From the NCBI GenBank assembly GCA_025462885.1, contig JAOAPN010000013.1, positions 62,001 through 126,000 of the forward strand: a DNA stretch of 64,000 bases. Reading direction: 5' to 3'. Shown one piece after another: positions 34,701 through 43,900 of the stretch. This stretch comes from Acidobacteriaceae bacterium. GTDB taxonomy: Bacteria; Acidobacteriota; Terriglobia; Terriglobales; Acidobacteriaceae. Each line of letters opens with the position of its first letter. Within the stretch, counting starts at the first letter, position 1. The position numbers and the translations under genes are program-made. Below the pieces are notes generated by a model, which was not told the origin of the DNA, ran no database searches, and saw nothing but the letters and a program-made list of their open reading frames with translations.

Positions 34701-35136
34701 CGGGAGCAGCATCCGTCACCTCGACGGTCATGTTCGCAGAACCGGTCGCGAGGTGGAAGATCACATCCTGCACCTGCGAGACCTGCAGGGTGAAGTTCTG
34801 GGCCGTCTTCGAAAAGCCGTCCTTCGACGCCTCGACCCGGTAGTTGCCGCGGGTCACCGCCGAGAAGTTGAAGTAGCCGTCCGAACCGGAGGTCAGTGTC
34901 TGCTTCGAACCGGTTTCGGTGTTGATCAGGGTGACAGCCGCTCCGGGGATCACGGCTCCGGTCGAATCCGTCACCGATCCGGTAACGCGTCCCGTATCCG
35001 TCTGCGCCTGTCCACCCGTCGTCAGCGTCATCGCCAGAACGACGGCGGCGAAGAGTGCCAGCGCTATCTTGTAAAAGTCTGTCTTGGTTATCGCCCGGGT
35101 AGTCCTACCCGTGGCTCTCTTTATTACTGACTGCAT
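31729..35136 (-). CDS. Oar-type TonB-dependent receptor
   Basis: 1135 residues. A signal peptide (about 17-42) leads into a CarboxypepD_reg-like domain (TGRVTGSVTDSTGAVIPGAAVTL ... GNYRVEASKDGFSKT), then a plug (SSTGEVISGRQVTELPLNGRNFTSLALLTPGV, FILDGVDNNESLVNTLEFFPNIEATQEFRVNT) and a very long barrel ending in AVRFLF with the terminal aromatic. It is the acidobacterial OmpA-related/Oar type thought to move carbohydrates or large compounds. ATG 35136 has a GGAGG; the ATG at 35181 would put 15 residues ahead of it. Divergent from the winged-helix regulator gene, with a 415-base shared control region. Confidence 0.93.
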   Translation of the reverse strand: MQSVIKRATGRTTRAITKTDFYKIALALFAAVVLAMTLTTGGQAQTDTGRVTGSVTDSTGAVIPGAAVTLINTETGSKQTLTSGSDGYFNFSAVTRGNYRVEASKDGFSKTAQNFTLQVSQVQDVIFHLATGSANMTVEVTDAAPAVDLSTSSTGEVISGRQVTELPLNGRNFTSLALLTPGVTRGNYGNSASGVNGDAETFRNSSNGGGALSNNGLRPQANNFILDGVDNNESLVNTLEFFPNIEATQEFRVNTSVAPAEFGRAGGAIVQTSIKSGTNQIHGSLFEFARSSLFDASPNYRFQGAGVAPVLPFKRNQFGGALGIPIIKDKLFLFGDYQGLRESQPLNPELITVPTALMRQGNFTELYNQGVTQAPQFCTPAAGAASGAPAGTRNGFIYDPLTCAPFAGNIIPSGRRNAAAVNYLNAYPLPNVPGIANGTENNYRTIRKDIRHYNTFDVRTDYSITAHDQFFARFAYDNSAFTRTSRMPLLPAGFASGSNNVHGRGYALGETHVFTPNIVNEFRAAYNRYTFTNAPVFSDQPISANLGIVNANRTAALGGGALIGGNNNQLEYTGDYGTYAVPENTYQLNDALSYTRGRHTFKIGGNGIRRDVAFFRPISGKGFFQIGNGDFTGYQVSELLAGFVDNYSIGAQSGFFGTRNYEIGAFAQDDWKVTQKLTLNLGIRYDIITYPTEEHNRQSALNPNTGGIDLAGVNGVPRSIVNTDYNNVAPRIGFAYDVFGQGKTVLRGGYGMFYFLDRGGIDNQFGQQVPFGGSVSYAASNGYRIAFTGQAPLNNNNNALATAALPLPGYPNFNAAVPPAGSNVFATNRDNKIPTVQQYNLQVQQELAKNLVFSVAFVGNKSDHLATGYNYNNKPLGAPASQANSFPNLGQVVYNVNNGTSHYNSLQASLNYHAAKGLTFTSSYTWSHNLDNTDGYIGFNAVSQLYIYDTKLNKGNSSLDQRNVFVSSVVYDLPFGRGRQFGSNINRVVDTVLGGWQMNAVVQAETGTPYSVLFNQYGGNYSLRASTNGRIVQPHSIQGQWINNTFVQPTAGQQGNTGRNQFYGPGFATGDVSLFKTLALTERVKTELRAESFNITNTPQFTNPDSNPANGTFGQITGTRQSSERQLQMAVRFLF

Positions 35137-35551
35137 GGTGAGCCTCCAAATGCGCCCAGGCCGTCCCGATACAAATACCAACCAGACGGACCCTGAGCTG
35201 CGACCAGAACAATCTCGCTTTCATTCATCTCTTCGCAATACTTCGCAGTTCCTTTCTCCCTCAATTGTCCTTCTCCTGATAAACATCCATCTTTCATGAA
35301 GATAGCTATCACCTATCAACAACTCTCAACGGAATCGGATGAGAGAAACGGCCCGCCTGAAAAATTCGATAGCCTTAGCTCTACGCCACCCAGCTCGTCG
35401 AGCCGGAAGAAGTGGCCAGCCAACCCGCCGTATATGAAACACTTACCCGAAGACGAAAAAGCAAGATTCGCCGCATCCCAATCTCGCTGAACCGAATCAA
35501 AACAGTTGTAAATGTCGTCAATGCAAGTCAACGCACCATGAGGTCGTACGC
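35137..35551. other. Shared control region of the divergent receptor and regulator genes
   Basis: 415 bases without a credible gene. It should carry both promoters. I see no clear palindrome; the regulator's own start is preceded by weak TGAGGT. Confidence 0.45.
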
Positions 35552-37837
35552 ATGTCCCCCACCGTCGAGAGCCCGTCGCGGGTTCTTTTCGGTCTCTTTG
35601 AGGCTGATCTACAAACCGGAGAACTCTGGAAGGCCGGCAAACGGATCAAGATTCAGAGCCAGCCCTTCAAAGTCCTCACTGCGCTCCTCGAACACCCCGG
35701 CGAGATCGTCACCCGCGAAGAGCTTCAACTCCGTGTCTGGGGAAAAGACACCACCGTCGACTTCGACCACTCCCTCGGAACCGCCATCAACAAGATCCGC
35801 GAGGCGCTCTCCGACACCGCCGACAATCCCCGCTTCGTCGAGACACTAGCCCGCCGCGGCTATCGGTTCATCGCGCCCGTCAGCCATCCACCCTCTCCGA
35901 CTCCACCGGTAATCGCATCCGTTCCTCCAACTCAGGTCCACACGCCGGAGCTGACCGAGGTCATCTCCCCGACCGTCGGCATTCCCCCCATCCCATCCGG
36001 TCTGTCTGCTCCACCCGACCCCGCGAGCCCTCTATCTGAAGATATTTTAGATAGAAGGTATCTACGCTGGATGCTTCCAGTCATCGCATTGCTCCTCGCC
36101 GGGGCTCTGGGATTCTTCCTAGGGACACGCCGTGGAGCCGATCGATCATTGCATATCAACCAGATAACCCACTCCGGCCGCATCTCCCCCGGCGCACCCG
36201 CGATGGAAAGCCTTCCCGCCACCGCCACCGACGGCGTCCGCATCTTCGCCTCGGTGATCGAAAACGGCCGCGCCGCCCTCAGCCAGATCTCCGTCGCGAC
36301 CGGGGAGATCCAGCCCCTGCCCGTCCCCAGCGAGATCGCAGCCCCCTCCCTCGGCGACCTCTCCCCCGATGGCTCCAGGTTGCTGCTGCGGAGCCACTTA
36401 TCGCCCGAGTCCGAGCAGGCCCTCTGGGTTGTCCCCACCGGCGGCGGCAGCGCCTTCCGCGTCTCGAACATCCTCGCCCACGATGCCACCTGGATGCCCG
36501 CATCCATCCCCGGCGAGGCGAAATCGATCCTCTACGCCATCGGCAACGAGCTTCGCATCAGCAGTATAAATAACGGCAATCAGAGACTTTACGCCACGCT
36601 TCCCGGCCGCGCCTTCTGGCTCCGCTGGTCGCCCGACGGAAAGCTCCTGCGCTTCACCATCCTCGACCCCATCACCCACACCTCCTCCCTCTGGGACCTC
36701 CCGGTCGGCAGCAATAAGCCTGTCCCGATCCTTCCCGGCTGGACCCAGCCCGCCACCGAGTGCTGCGGCACCTGGACCGCCGACGGCAAGTACTTCGTCT
36801 TCCAGTCCACCCACGACGGCACCACCGATCTCTGGCGTCTCACCGGCAAGAGCACCGAAAACCCCGAACGCCTCACCAACGGCCCGCTCAGCTATCAGGC
36901 TCCCGTCGCCGGGCGCAGCGGCCACCGCATCTTCTTCCTCGGCGTCGACACCCACTCCGAGCTGCAGCGCTACCACGCTGACCGCAAAGAGTTTAGTCCC
37001 GAGCGCACCTTCCTCGCCGAAGCCAGCCGCGTCACCTACTCCCGCGATCGCAAGTGGGTCGCCTGGACCGATCCCCAGGGCCACCTCTGGCGCGCCCGCA
37101 ATGAAGGTTCCGAAGGTTCCGAAAGCCCCACCCCCAATTCGCCCGCCGGGTCCGAAAAGCTGCAGCTTACCTCCGACACCTTCGAAGTCTTCCTCGCCCA
37201 GTGGTCGCCCGACGCCACCCACCTCGCCCTTATGGGCCACGAGCCCGGCAAAGCCTGGCAAATCTACCTCATGTCCGCCGACGGCGGCATCCCCGAGCGC
37301 CTCCTCCCGGAGAACCACAACCAGGCCGACCCCTCCTGGTCGCCCGACGGCAAACGCCTCGTCTTCGGCCGCGTCCCCGACCTGATGGGCAAGGAGAACG
37401 GCGAGCGCAACCTCCAGATCCTCGACCTCGCCACCCATAAACTCGAAACCGTCCCCGGCTCCGAAGGCCTCTTCAGCCCCCGTTGGTCCCCAGACGGTCG
37501 ATACATCGCCGCCCTCACCCTCGACCAGCGCAGCCTCCGGCTCTTCGACACCACCGCCGGAACCTGGAAGGACATCGCCGACACCAGCGTCGCCGATCCG
37601 GTCTGGAGCGCCGACAGCAAGGCTATCTATATACACGCCTTCATGGCCGAGACCCAGCCCATCTACCGCGTCGACATCCTCAACGGACACCTCGACCCGG
37701 TCGCCAGCCTGGCCAGCTTCCGCACCGGAGACGCCGCCGACTACTTCTTCAGCGGCATCACCCCGGACAACACTCCCCTCGTCCGCTCCCGCAGCTCCAC
37801 CGGAAACCTCTACTCCCTCGACCTCGACGGCAACTAA
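35552..37837 (+). CDS. Winged-helix regulator with TM segment and TolB-like propeller
   Basis: 761 residues. Cytoplasmic winged-helix DNA-binding domain of the OmpR/CadC type (about 10-105: KIQSQPFKVLTALLEHPGEI, TREELQLRVWGKD, ARRGYRFIAPV), a Pro-rich linker, one membrane helix at about 170-190 (MLPVIALLLAGALGFFLG), and an external beta-propeller of TolB/WD40-like blades with repeated WSPDG motifs (for example LRWSPDGKLLRFTI, PSWSPDGKRLVFGR, PRWSPDGRYIAAL). This architecture is a membrane one-component sensor-regulator common in Acidobacteria. Next to receptor, GH13 and GH31 genes it probably senses glucans or their fragments and controls the cluster; this is inference. Confidence 0.9.
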   Translation: MSPTVESPSRVLFGLFEADLQTGELWKAGKRIKIQSQPFKVLTALLEHPGEIVTREELQLRVWGKDTTVDFDHSLGTAINKIREALSDTADNPRFVETLARRGYRFIAPVSHPPSPTPPVIASVPPTQVHTPELTEVISPTVGIPPIPSGLSAPPDPASPLSEDILDRRYLRWMLPVIALLLAGALGFFLGTRRGADRSLHINQITHSGRISPGAPAMESLPATATDGVRIFASVIENGRAALSQISVATGEIQPLPVPSEIAAPSLGDLSPDGSRLLLRSHLSPESEQALWVVPTGGGSAFRVSNILAHDATWMPASIPGEAKSILYAIGNELRISSINNGNQRLYATLPGRAFWLRWSPDGKLLRFTILDPITHTSSLWDLPVGSNKPVPILPGWTQPATECCGTWTADGKYFVFQSTHDGTTDLWRLTGKSTENPERLTNGPLSYQAPVAGRSGHRIFFLGVDTHSELQRYHADRKEFSPERTFLAEASRVTYSRDRKWVAWTDPQGHLWRARNEGSEGSESPTPNSPAGSEKLQLTSDTFEVFLAQWSPDATHLALMGHEPGKAWQIYLMSADGGIPERLLPENHNQADPSWSPDGKRLVFGRVPDLMGKENGERNLQILDLATHKLETVPGSEGLFSPRWSPDGRYIAALTLDQRSLRLFDTTAGTWKDIADTSVADPVWSADSKAIYIHAFMAETQPIYRVDILNGHLDPVASLASFRTGDAADYFFSGITPDNTPLVRSRSSTGNLYSLDLDGN

Positions 37838-37968
37838 CTCAGCCGAAACATGTTGAGCCGACCCGATGCGGTATTGATTACAAACCACTTACCAGTTGAA
37901 CCAAAAATGAGCCACAAAAGGCCATCCCTGCATTGCGAGGAACTTCCCATCTAGGGTCGTCTAGTCCA

Positions 37969-40422
37969 ATGCGATTGTCCGCCCTGTTCCTCCTGGCCCT
38001 CCCTCTGTCTCTACTGGCGCAAACTCCGTCGGCATCCCAGCCCCTGCCGAACGGCCTGCAGGTCACAGCATCCGGCGTCACCGTCCAGATCACCGCTCTC
38101 CGCGACGACGTGCTTCGCGTCCGCGCGACCCATACCGCGACCCTGCCGGAAGACGCCTCATGGGCCGTGCTCCCCGCCGCCCGCACCGCCTCGGTTCCGG
38201 TCGTCGCAGAGCCGAACGGCTTCCACACCGCCGCCCTCAAGGTCTCGCTGGACTCCACCCTCCGCCTCATCGTCTCCGATCTCGCCGGGCGCGTCCTCCA
38301 GCAGGACGCCGAACCCATCACCTGGCACAACACCGGCTTCCGCATCGCCAAGCAGAAAGACCCCGCCGACCACTTCTTCGGTCTGGGTGACAAGCCCGGC
38401 CCCCTCGACCGCGCTGGCCAGTCCTTCACCATGTGGAACACCGACTCCTTCGGCTTCCAGGAATCCACCGACCCCATCTATAAGTCCATTCCCTTCTTCA
38501 TTAACCTCCGTTCCGGCCGAGCCCTCGGCGTGCTGTTCGACAACACCTGGCGCACCTACTTCGACTTCGGCCACCAGGACCCGAACCAGTACACCTTCAC
38601 CGCGCCGAACGGACCCGCCGACTACTACCTGCTCTACGGACCCACTCCAAAACAGGTGGTCGAAACCTACGCCTGGCTCACCGGCCCGACCCCGCTGCCC
38701 CCGCTCTGGTCGCTCGGCTTCCAGCAGTCCCGCTACAGCTATACCCCCGAGACCAAGGTCATCGAGATCGCCGACCGCCTCCGCGCCGACCACATTCCCG
38801 CCGACGCCATCTACCTCGATATCGACTACCAGGAGAAGAACCGGCCCTTCACCGTCGACGCCGTCACCTTCCCCCACTTCTCCCAGATGGTGCAGGACCT
38901 GGCAAAGAAGAACTTCCACACCATCGTCATCACCGACCTGCACATTGCGAAGCTCCCCAACGCGGGCTACGCACCCTATGACTCGGGCACCGCCGGAGAT
39001 CACTTCGTAAAGAATCCCGACGGCAGCACCTACGTTGGTCCCGTCTGGCCCGGCCCCTCCGTCTTCCCCGACTTCACCCGCAAGGCCTCCCGCGACTGGT
39101 GGGGCACGCTCTATAAAGGCTTCGCAGGACAGGGCGTTGCCGGTTTCTGGAACGATATGAACGAGCCGGCCGTCTTCACCTACCCTACCAAGACCATGCC
39201 GGATAACATCCAGCACCGCATCGACGAGCCCGGCTTCCAGCCCCGCACCGCAACGCATCTGGAGATTCACAACATCTTCGGCATGGAGAACTCGCGCGGC
39301 ACCTACGAGGGCCTGCTTGCACTCCAACCCAACCAGCGGCCCTTCGTCCTGACCCGCGCCAGCTACGCCGGTGGCCAGCGCTACGCCGCCACCTGGACCG
39401 GCGACAACAGCTCCACCTGGAACCACCTGCGCATGACCGTCCCCCAGATCGTCAACCTCGGCCTGAGCGGCTTCGCCATGTCCGGAGCCGATGTCGGAGG
39501 CTTTGCCGGATCACCCTCCCCTGACCTCCTCACCAAGTGGCTGGAAGTCGCCGCCTTCCAGCCCATCGACCGCGACCACGCCGCCAAAGGCACCCGCGAC
39601 CACGAACCCTGGGTCGACGGCCCCGCGCATCTCGCCATTCGCCGCCGCTACATCGAAGAGCGCTACCGCCTGATGCCCTACCTCTACACCGTCACCGAAG
39701 AGATGTCCCGCACCGGCCTCCCCATCGACCGGCCCCTGTTCCTGGAGTTCCCCAACGCCACCACCGACGGCCACCCTCTGGATCTCGATGCCGGCAGCGA
39801 GTTCCTCTTCGGCCCCAGCCTGCTGATCGCTCCCAATCCCTCCCCGGAAGAGGTCGCTCCCTACGAGGTCCATCTTCCTCCCGGCGTCTGGTACGACTAC
39901 TGGACCGGCGATAAGCTCGACCGCCGCACCCAGACCGGCGTCCGCGACCTAGAGATTCGCGATGCAGTAGTGCCCAACAAGCCCATCCTCGTAACCCCCA
40001 CCCTCGCCGACCTGCCCGTCTACGTCCGCGAAGGCACCATCCTGCCCATCGCTCCACTCACCCAGAGCACCAGCGAGAAACCCGCTGGCCCGCTGACTCT
40101 ACGGGTCTACTCCGGACAGAACTGCGCTGGCGATATCTATCAGGACGACGGCATCTCCTTCGCCTTCCGCTCCGCATCCTTCTACCGCGTCCACCTCACC
40201 TGCTCGGAGAATCCGGACGGCACCCTCGCCCTCCATATCGGCGCTCCCGAAGGCACCTTCAAACCGTGGTGGAACCAGCTTCGCATCGAGGCCTACGGCT
40301 GGACTCCGAAGTCGAAACAGGCCACCACCAACCAGGGCACGCGGCCGCTCCAGCAATCCGGCAAGGCGTGGGCTCTGACGATTCCTGCCACCTCCGCCGC
40401 TACCGACCTTACCCTCCGCTAG
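37969..40422 (+). CDS. Secreted GH31 alpha-glucosidase
   Basis: 817 residues, signal peptide at 1-19 (MRLSALFLLALPLSLLAQ). The N-terminal galactose-mutarotase-like domain is followed by the catalytic barrel: nucleophile Asp396 in FWNDMNEPAVF, acid/base Asp508 in SGADVGGFAG, and the substrate region YSYTPETKVIEIADRLR. It removes glucose from the non-reducing ends of maltooligosaccharides. ATG 37969 puts the signal peptide at the terminus; the frame is open to 37933. Last gene of the glucan cluster on the plus strand. The stop TAG is the first base triplet of a repeat element. Confidence 0.94.
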   Translation: MRLSALFLLALPLSLLAQTPSASQPLPNGLQVTASGVTVQITALRDDVLRVRATHTATLPEDASWAVLPAARTASVPVVAEPNGFHTAALKVSLDSTLRLIVSDLAGRVLQQDAEPITWHNTGFRIAKQKDPADHFFGLGDKPGPLDRAGQSFTMWNTDSFGFQESTDPIYKSIPFFINLRSGRALGVLFDNTWRTYFDFGHQDPNQYTFTAPNGPADYYLLYGPTPKQVVETYAWLTGPTPLPPLWSLGFQQSRYSYTPETKVIEIADRLRADHIPADAIYLDIDYQEKNRPFTVDAVTFPHFSQMVQDLAKKNFHTIVITDLHIAKLPNAGYAPYDSGTAGDHFVKNPDGSTYVGPVWPGPSVFPDFTRKASRDWWGTLYKGFAGQGVAGFWNDMNEPAVFTYPTKTMPDNIQHRIDEPGFQPRTATHLEIHNIFGMENSRGTYEGLLALQPNQRPFVLTRASYAGGQRYAATWTGDNSSTWNHLRMTVPQIVNLGLSGFAMSGADVGGFAGSPSPDLLTKWLEVAAFQPIDRDHAAKGTRDHEPWVDGPAHLAIRRRYIEERYRLMPYLYTVTEEMSRTGLPIDRPLFLEFPNATTDGHPLDLDAGSEFLFGPSLLIAPNPSPEEVAPYEVHLPPGVWYDYWTGDKLDRRTQTGVRDLEIRDAVVPNKPILVTPTLADLPVYVREGTILPIAPLTQSTSEKPAGPLTLRVYSGQNCAGDIYQDDGISFAFRSASFYRVHLTCSENPDGTLALHIGAPEGTFKPWWNQLRIEAYGWTPKSKQATTNQGTRPLQQSGKAWALTIPATSAATDLTLR

Positions 40423-40636
40423 GCAGTATCGACATAAAGCCCTTTGGAAGGGCACGCCTTCAAGTGTGCTAACCGTCACATTTTTTTGATGTGTTTCTTA
40501 TGTCGGTTTGCCATAGGCAAACCGACATAAGAAACACAGGATAGAGGGGGACGCTTCTTTCGGCACGGCTGAAGCCGTGCCATTCCAAATATCCGTCCGA
40601 ATTCAATCAACCTGGCGAAGATGCAATATCGATACA
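40420..40636. repeat. Composite hairpin repeat (copy 2)
   Basis: Begins on the GH31 stop codon: TAGGCAGTATCGACATA. The left hairpin is degraded (GGCACGCC/AGTGTGCT); the central hairpin is a 23-bp perfect stem at 40490-40512 and 40516-40538, loop ATA; right hairpin GGCACGGC/GCCGTGCC with GCCATTCC at its end. It tails off at GGCGAAGATGCAATATCGAT, short of the full right end. Confidence 0.85.
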
Positions 40637-40918
40637 GCCTCAACCTCCCGCAATCAAATCCCAGCGATACATACGCCCAAATCTACCTCTAATACGCCTT
40701 AAGTACTGGCCCGTAGCACCTTCGGGTGATTCTTTCCCACTCTGATACTGCTACGTTTTCTTACGAGTCAAGCTACGGATCAACTTGCCCGCAACACCTG
40801 AACGATGGGGGTTGCAGGCCCCGCAGGCGAGACCACCAGCGCCGGTGCAGAATGGTCCGTGTCATTTGGAAAAGACCCTCCCAGCCGACGGCTGAGTATT
40901 CGTAAGAGGCGTCAATCC
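40637..40918. other. Leader region of the giant surface protein gene
   Basis: About 280 bases without a gene. The last 100 bases can fold: GGGGGTT (about 40808-40814) with GACCCTC (about 40876-40882) around GACC/GGTC and CACC/GGTG stems, then CAGCC-GAC-GGCTG before the AAGAGG ribosome site. No riboswitch class was recognised. Confidence 0.3.
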
Positions 40919-43900
40919 ATGCAGCACAGCACGTCGCAACTTCCTTTTCGCACCCTCCCTGGTCTCTCTCTACTGCGCTCCTTCGGTGCTTTTTGCGCCG
41001 CAGCAATGCTGGCTCTCGGAGCCATGACCAGCGCCAGCGCCCAGGGCACCGTGCATTTTCCGGCCCTCGCGGCAGGTGTCACGACCTCCGCCTCGCAGCA
41101 GGTCACCGTCACCGCAACGACTGGCGGCACGATCTCCGGCATCAAGGTTCTTACCCAGGGCGCTCCCAACGCCGATTTTCGTGACATCGGCGGCGGCACC
41201 TGTGCCCTAGCCATAGGACAGACTTACTTCGCCGGCCAGAGCTGCACGGTCAACGTCGTGATGCAGCCTACCTATCCCGGCACCCACACTGGAGCAGTCA
41301 TCCTTCAGGGAGCAGCCGGATCGCTCGGCACCCAGTTCGTCGACGGTCTCAGCCACGGTCCCCTCGCTCTGATCGTCCCCGGAGTCATCACCACCGTCGC
41401 CGGGACCGGCGCCTGGATCTATCGCCAGGATGGCGTACCCGCCTACGACGCCCCCATCTTCCTGCCCATGGGCGTCGCTGTCGATGCCGCCGGCAACCTG
41501 TTCCTCTCGGACTCCAACAACAACCGCGTTCGCCGCGTCGATGGAGCCAGCGGCCTCATCAGCACCGTAGCCGGAACCGGCGACCCCGGTTTCGCCGGAG
41601 ACGGCAGCCTCGCCACCAGCGCCAAGGTCAGCGCTCCCTCCGCCCTCGCGCTCGACGGAGCCGGTAACCTCTACTTCGCGGATACCGGAAACAACGTCAT
41701 CCGTCGCATCGACGGCATCACCGGCATCATCACCACCGTCGCCGGAACCGGCACGCAGCAGGGCTACACCGGCGACAACGGCCCCGCCATCGCAGCCAAG
41801 CTCAACCAGCCCTACGGCCTCACCTTCGACGCCAACCAGAACCTCTACATCGCCGACACGGGAAACAACGTTCTCCGCAAGGTCGTTCTCGCCTCCGGCA
41901 CCATTACCACCGTCGCCGGAACCGGCGTCCCGGCGTATCTCGGAGACGGCGGCCCGGCCGTCGCAGCGCAGCTCAATACCCCCTGGGGCCTCAGCTTCAC
42001 CCCGGACGGCAGCATCTACATCGCCGACCTGAACAATAACGTCATCCGTAGAATTTCCTCCTCCAACATCATCACCACCGTGGTCGGCACCGGCACGCGC
42101 GGCTTCAGCGGAGATAAGGGTGCAGCATCAACCGCTCTGCTCAACAGTCCTGCCGCCGTCACCGTCGACGTCGCCGGCAACATCTACGTCGCAGACTCCG
42201 GCAACAACCGTGTCCGCAAGGTCAACATCTCCAGCGGTATTATCACCACCATCGCCGGCACCGTCGGCGACTCCAACGCGGGCGATGGCGGCGTCTCCAC
42301 CGGAGCCAGCCTCTACGGTCCTTACGCCCTGCTGCTCGACGGCCCGGGAAATCTCTACATCAGCGATATGTTCCACAATCGCGTGAAACGCATCAGCAGC
42401 AACGCGGTAAGCCTCTTCTACCCGGACATGCGCGTCAATCGCATCTCCACGACGATCTATCCGGAGGCCCTCGAAAACGACGGCAACGCCGATCTCAGCC
42501 TGACCACCCTCAGCCTCGACAGCAACTCCGCCCTCGACGCCGCGACCACCACCTGCTTCTCGGGCGCGGTCGTCACGTCTGCCAACACCTGCACCCTGGG
42601 CGTCGAGTTCGCTCCCACCACGGTCGGCAGCCCTATCAGCGGTTCCATCACCCTGCGGACCGATGCTGCAAACTCCCCCGGCGTAATCAAGCTCTCCGGC
42701 ACCGTTCTCAGCGTCGACCCCACCAGTGTGACCCTTACCTCGAGCCTTAACCCCGCGGGTTTTGGCACACCGATCACGCTTACTGCCCTGGTCTCCACCA
42801 CCGGCACCAGCGTTACCGGCACCATGAAGTTCCTCGACGGCACGGCCCTGATCGGCACCGCGACTCTTGATGCTACCGGGTCCGCCTCGACGACGCTGTC
42901 CACCCTGGCCCTCGGCTCTCACACCATCACCGCTGTCTACTCCGGCGACGCAACCAACGCCGCGAGCACTTCGACGGCACTGGTCCAGGTGGTTAGGCAG
43001 CCCACCACCCTCGCGCTCGTGTCCAGCACGAATCCTTCGACGGTCTCGGCCCCGGTCACCTTCACCGCAACCCTCTCCGGTGGAATTATATCTCCGGTCG
43101 GGAACGTCACTTTCTCCGATGGAACGACGATGTTGCAAAGGATTTCACTGACCACTGCAGGGACCGCAAGCATGACTCTCGCCACGCTGACTCCCGGCGC
43201 GCATACGATCACGGCTCTCTACTCTGGCGACACCAACAACATGACCAGCCAAACGGTGCTCACGCAGACCGTCGCGCAGGCGTCGACCCTCACCACCGTC
43301 CCGACCAGTAGTAATCCCTCGGTCACGGTCGGAACCACGATCACCTTCTCCTCCACCGTCACCAGCATCGGCGGGCCTCTCCCCACCGGCTCCGTCACGT
43401 TCAAAGATGGTGCAACCATCCTCGGAGCCGGAAACCTCGACCCCGCCGGGAATGCTACCTTCTCCACCTCCACTCTCGCTCCCGGATCGCATCCCATCAC
43501 CGCCACCTACGCGGGCGATACCAACAGCGTCGCCAGCACCTCCACCGCACTGAACCAGACCGTCGTTCAGGTCGGTACTTCGACCGTCCTCGTCCCCAAC
43601 CCGAATCCTGCCAACGCCGGTGCCACCCTCACTCTTACCGCGACGGTCTCGGCTGCGGGAGGTTCGACGGCCGGAGGCATCCTGAGCGGACGCATCACCT
43701 TTCAGGACGGAGCCACTCCCATCGGCAGCGCCGATATTGCTCCCAACGGAGTCGCTACCCTCAGCATCAAGACCCTGACCGTCGGGGCGCACATGCTCAC
43801 GGCCGTCTACTCCGGCAATACCAACTACGCCACCAGCACCTCGACCGGGTTCACCGAAACCGTACAACAGTCGACCACCACCACCACGCTGGCCTCCAGC

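Noticed and set aside
35296-35531. Small open frames on both strands in the regulator/receptor gap
   Set aside because: No ribosome site, no recognisable protein features, and they occupy the region expected to hold promoters.
36398-37888. 496-residue Gly/Val-rich minus-strand frame opposite the winged-helix regulator
   Set aside because: Codon-bias shadow of the real gene, which carries HTH, TM and propeller blades.
38158-39426. 422-residue minus-strand frame opposite GH31
   Set aside because: Same shadow effect; the plus strand has the GH31 catalytic motifs.
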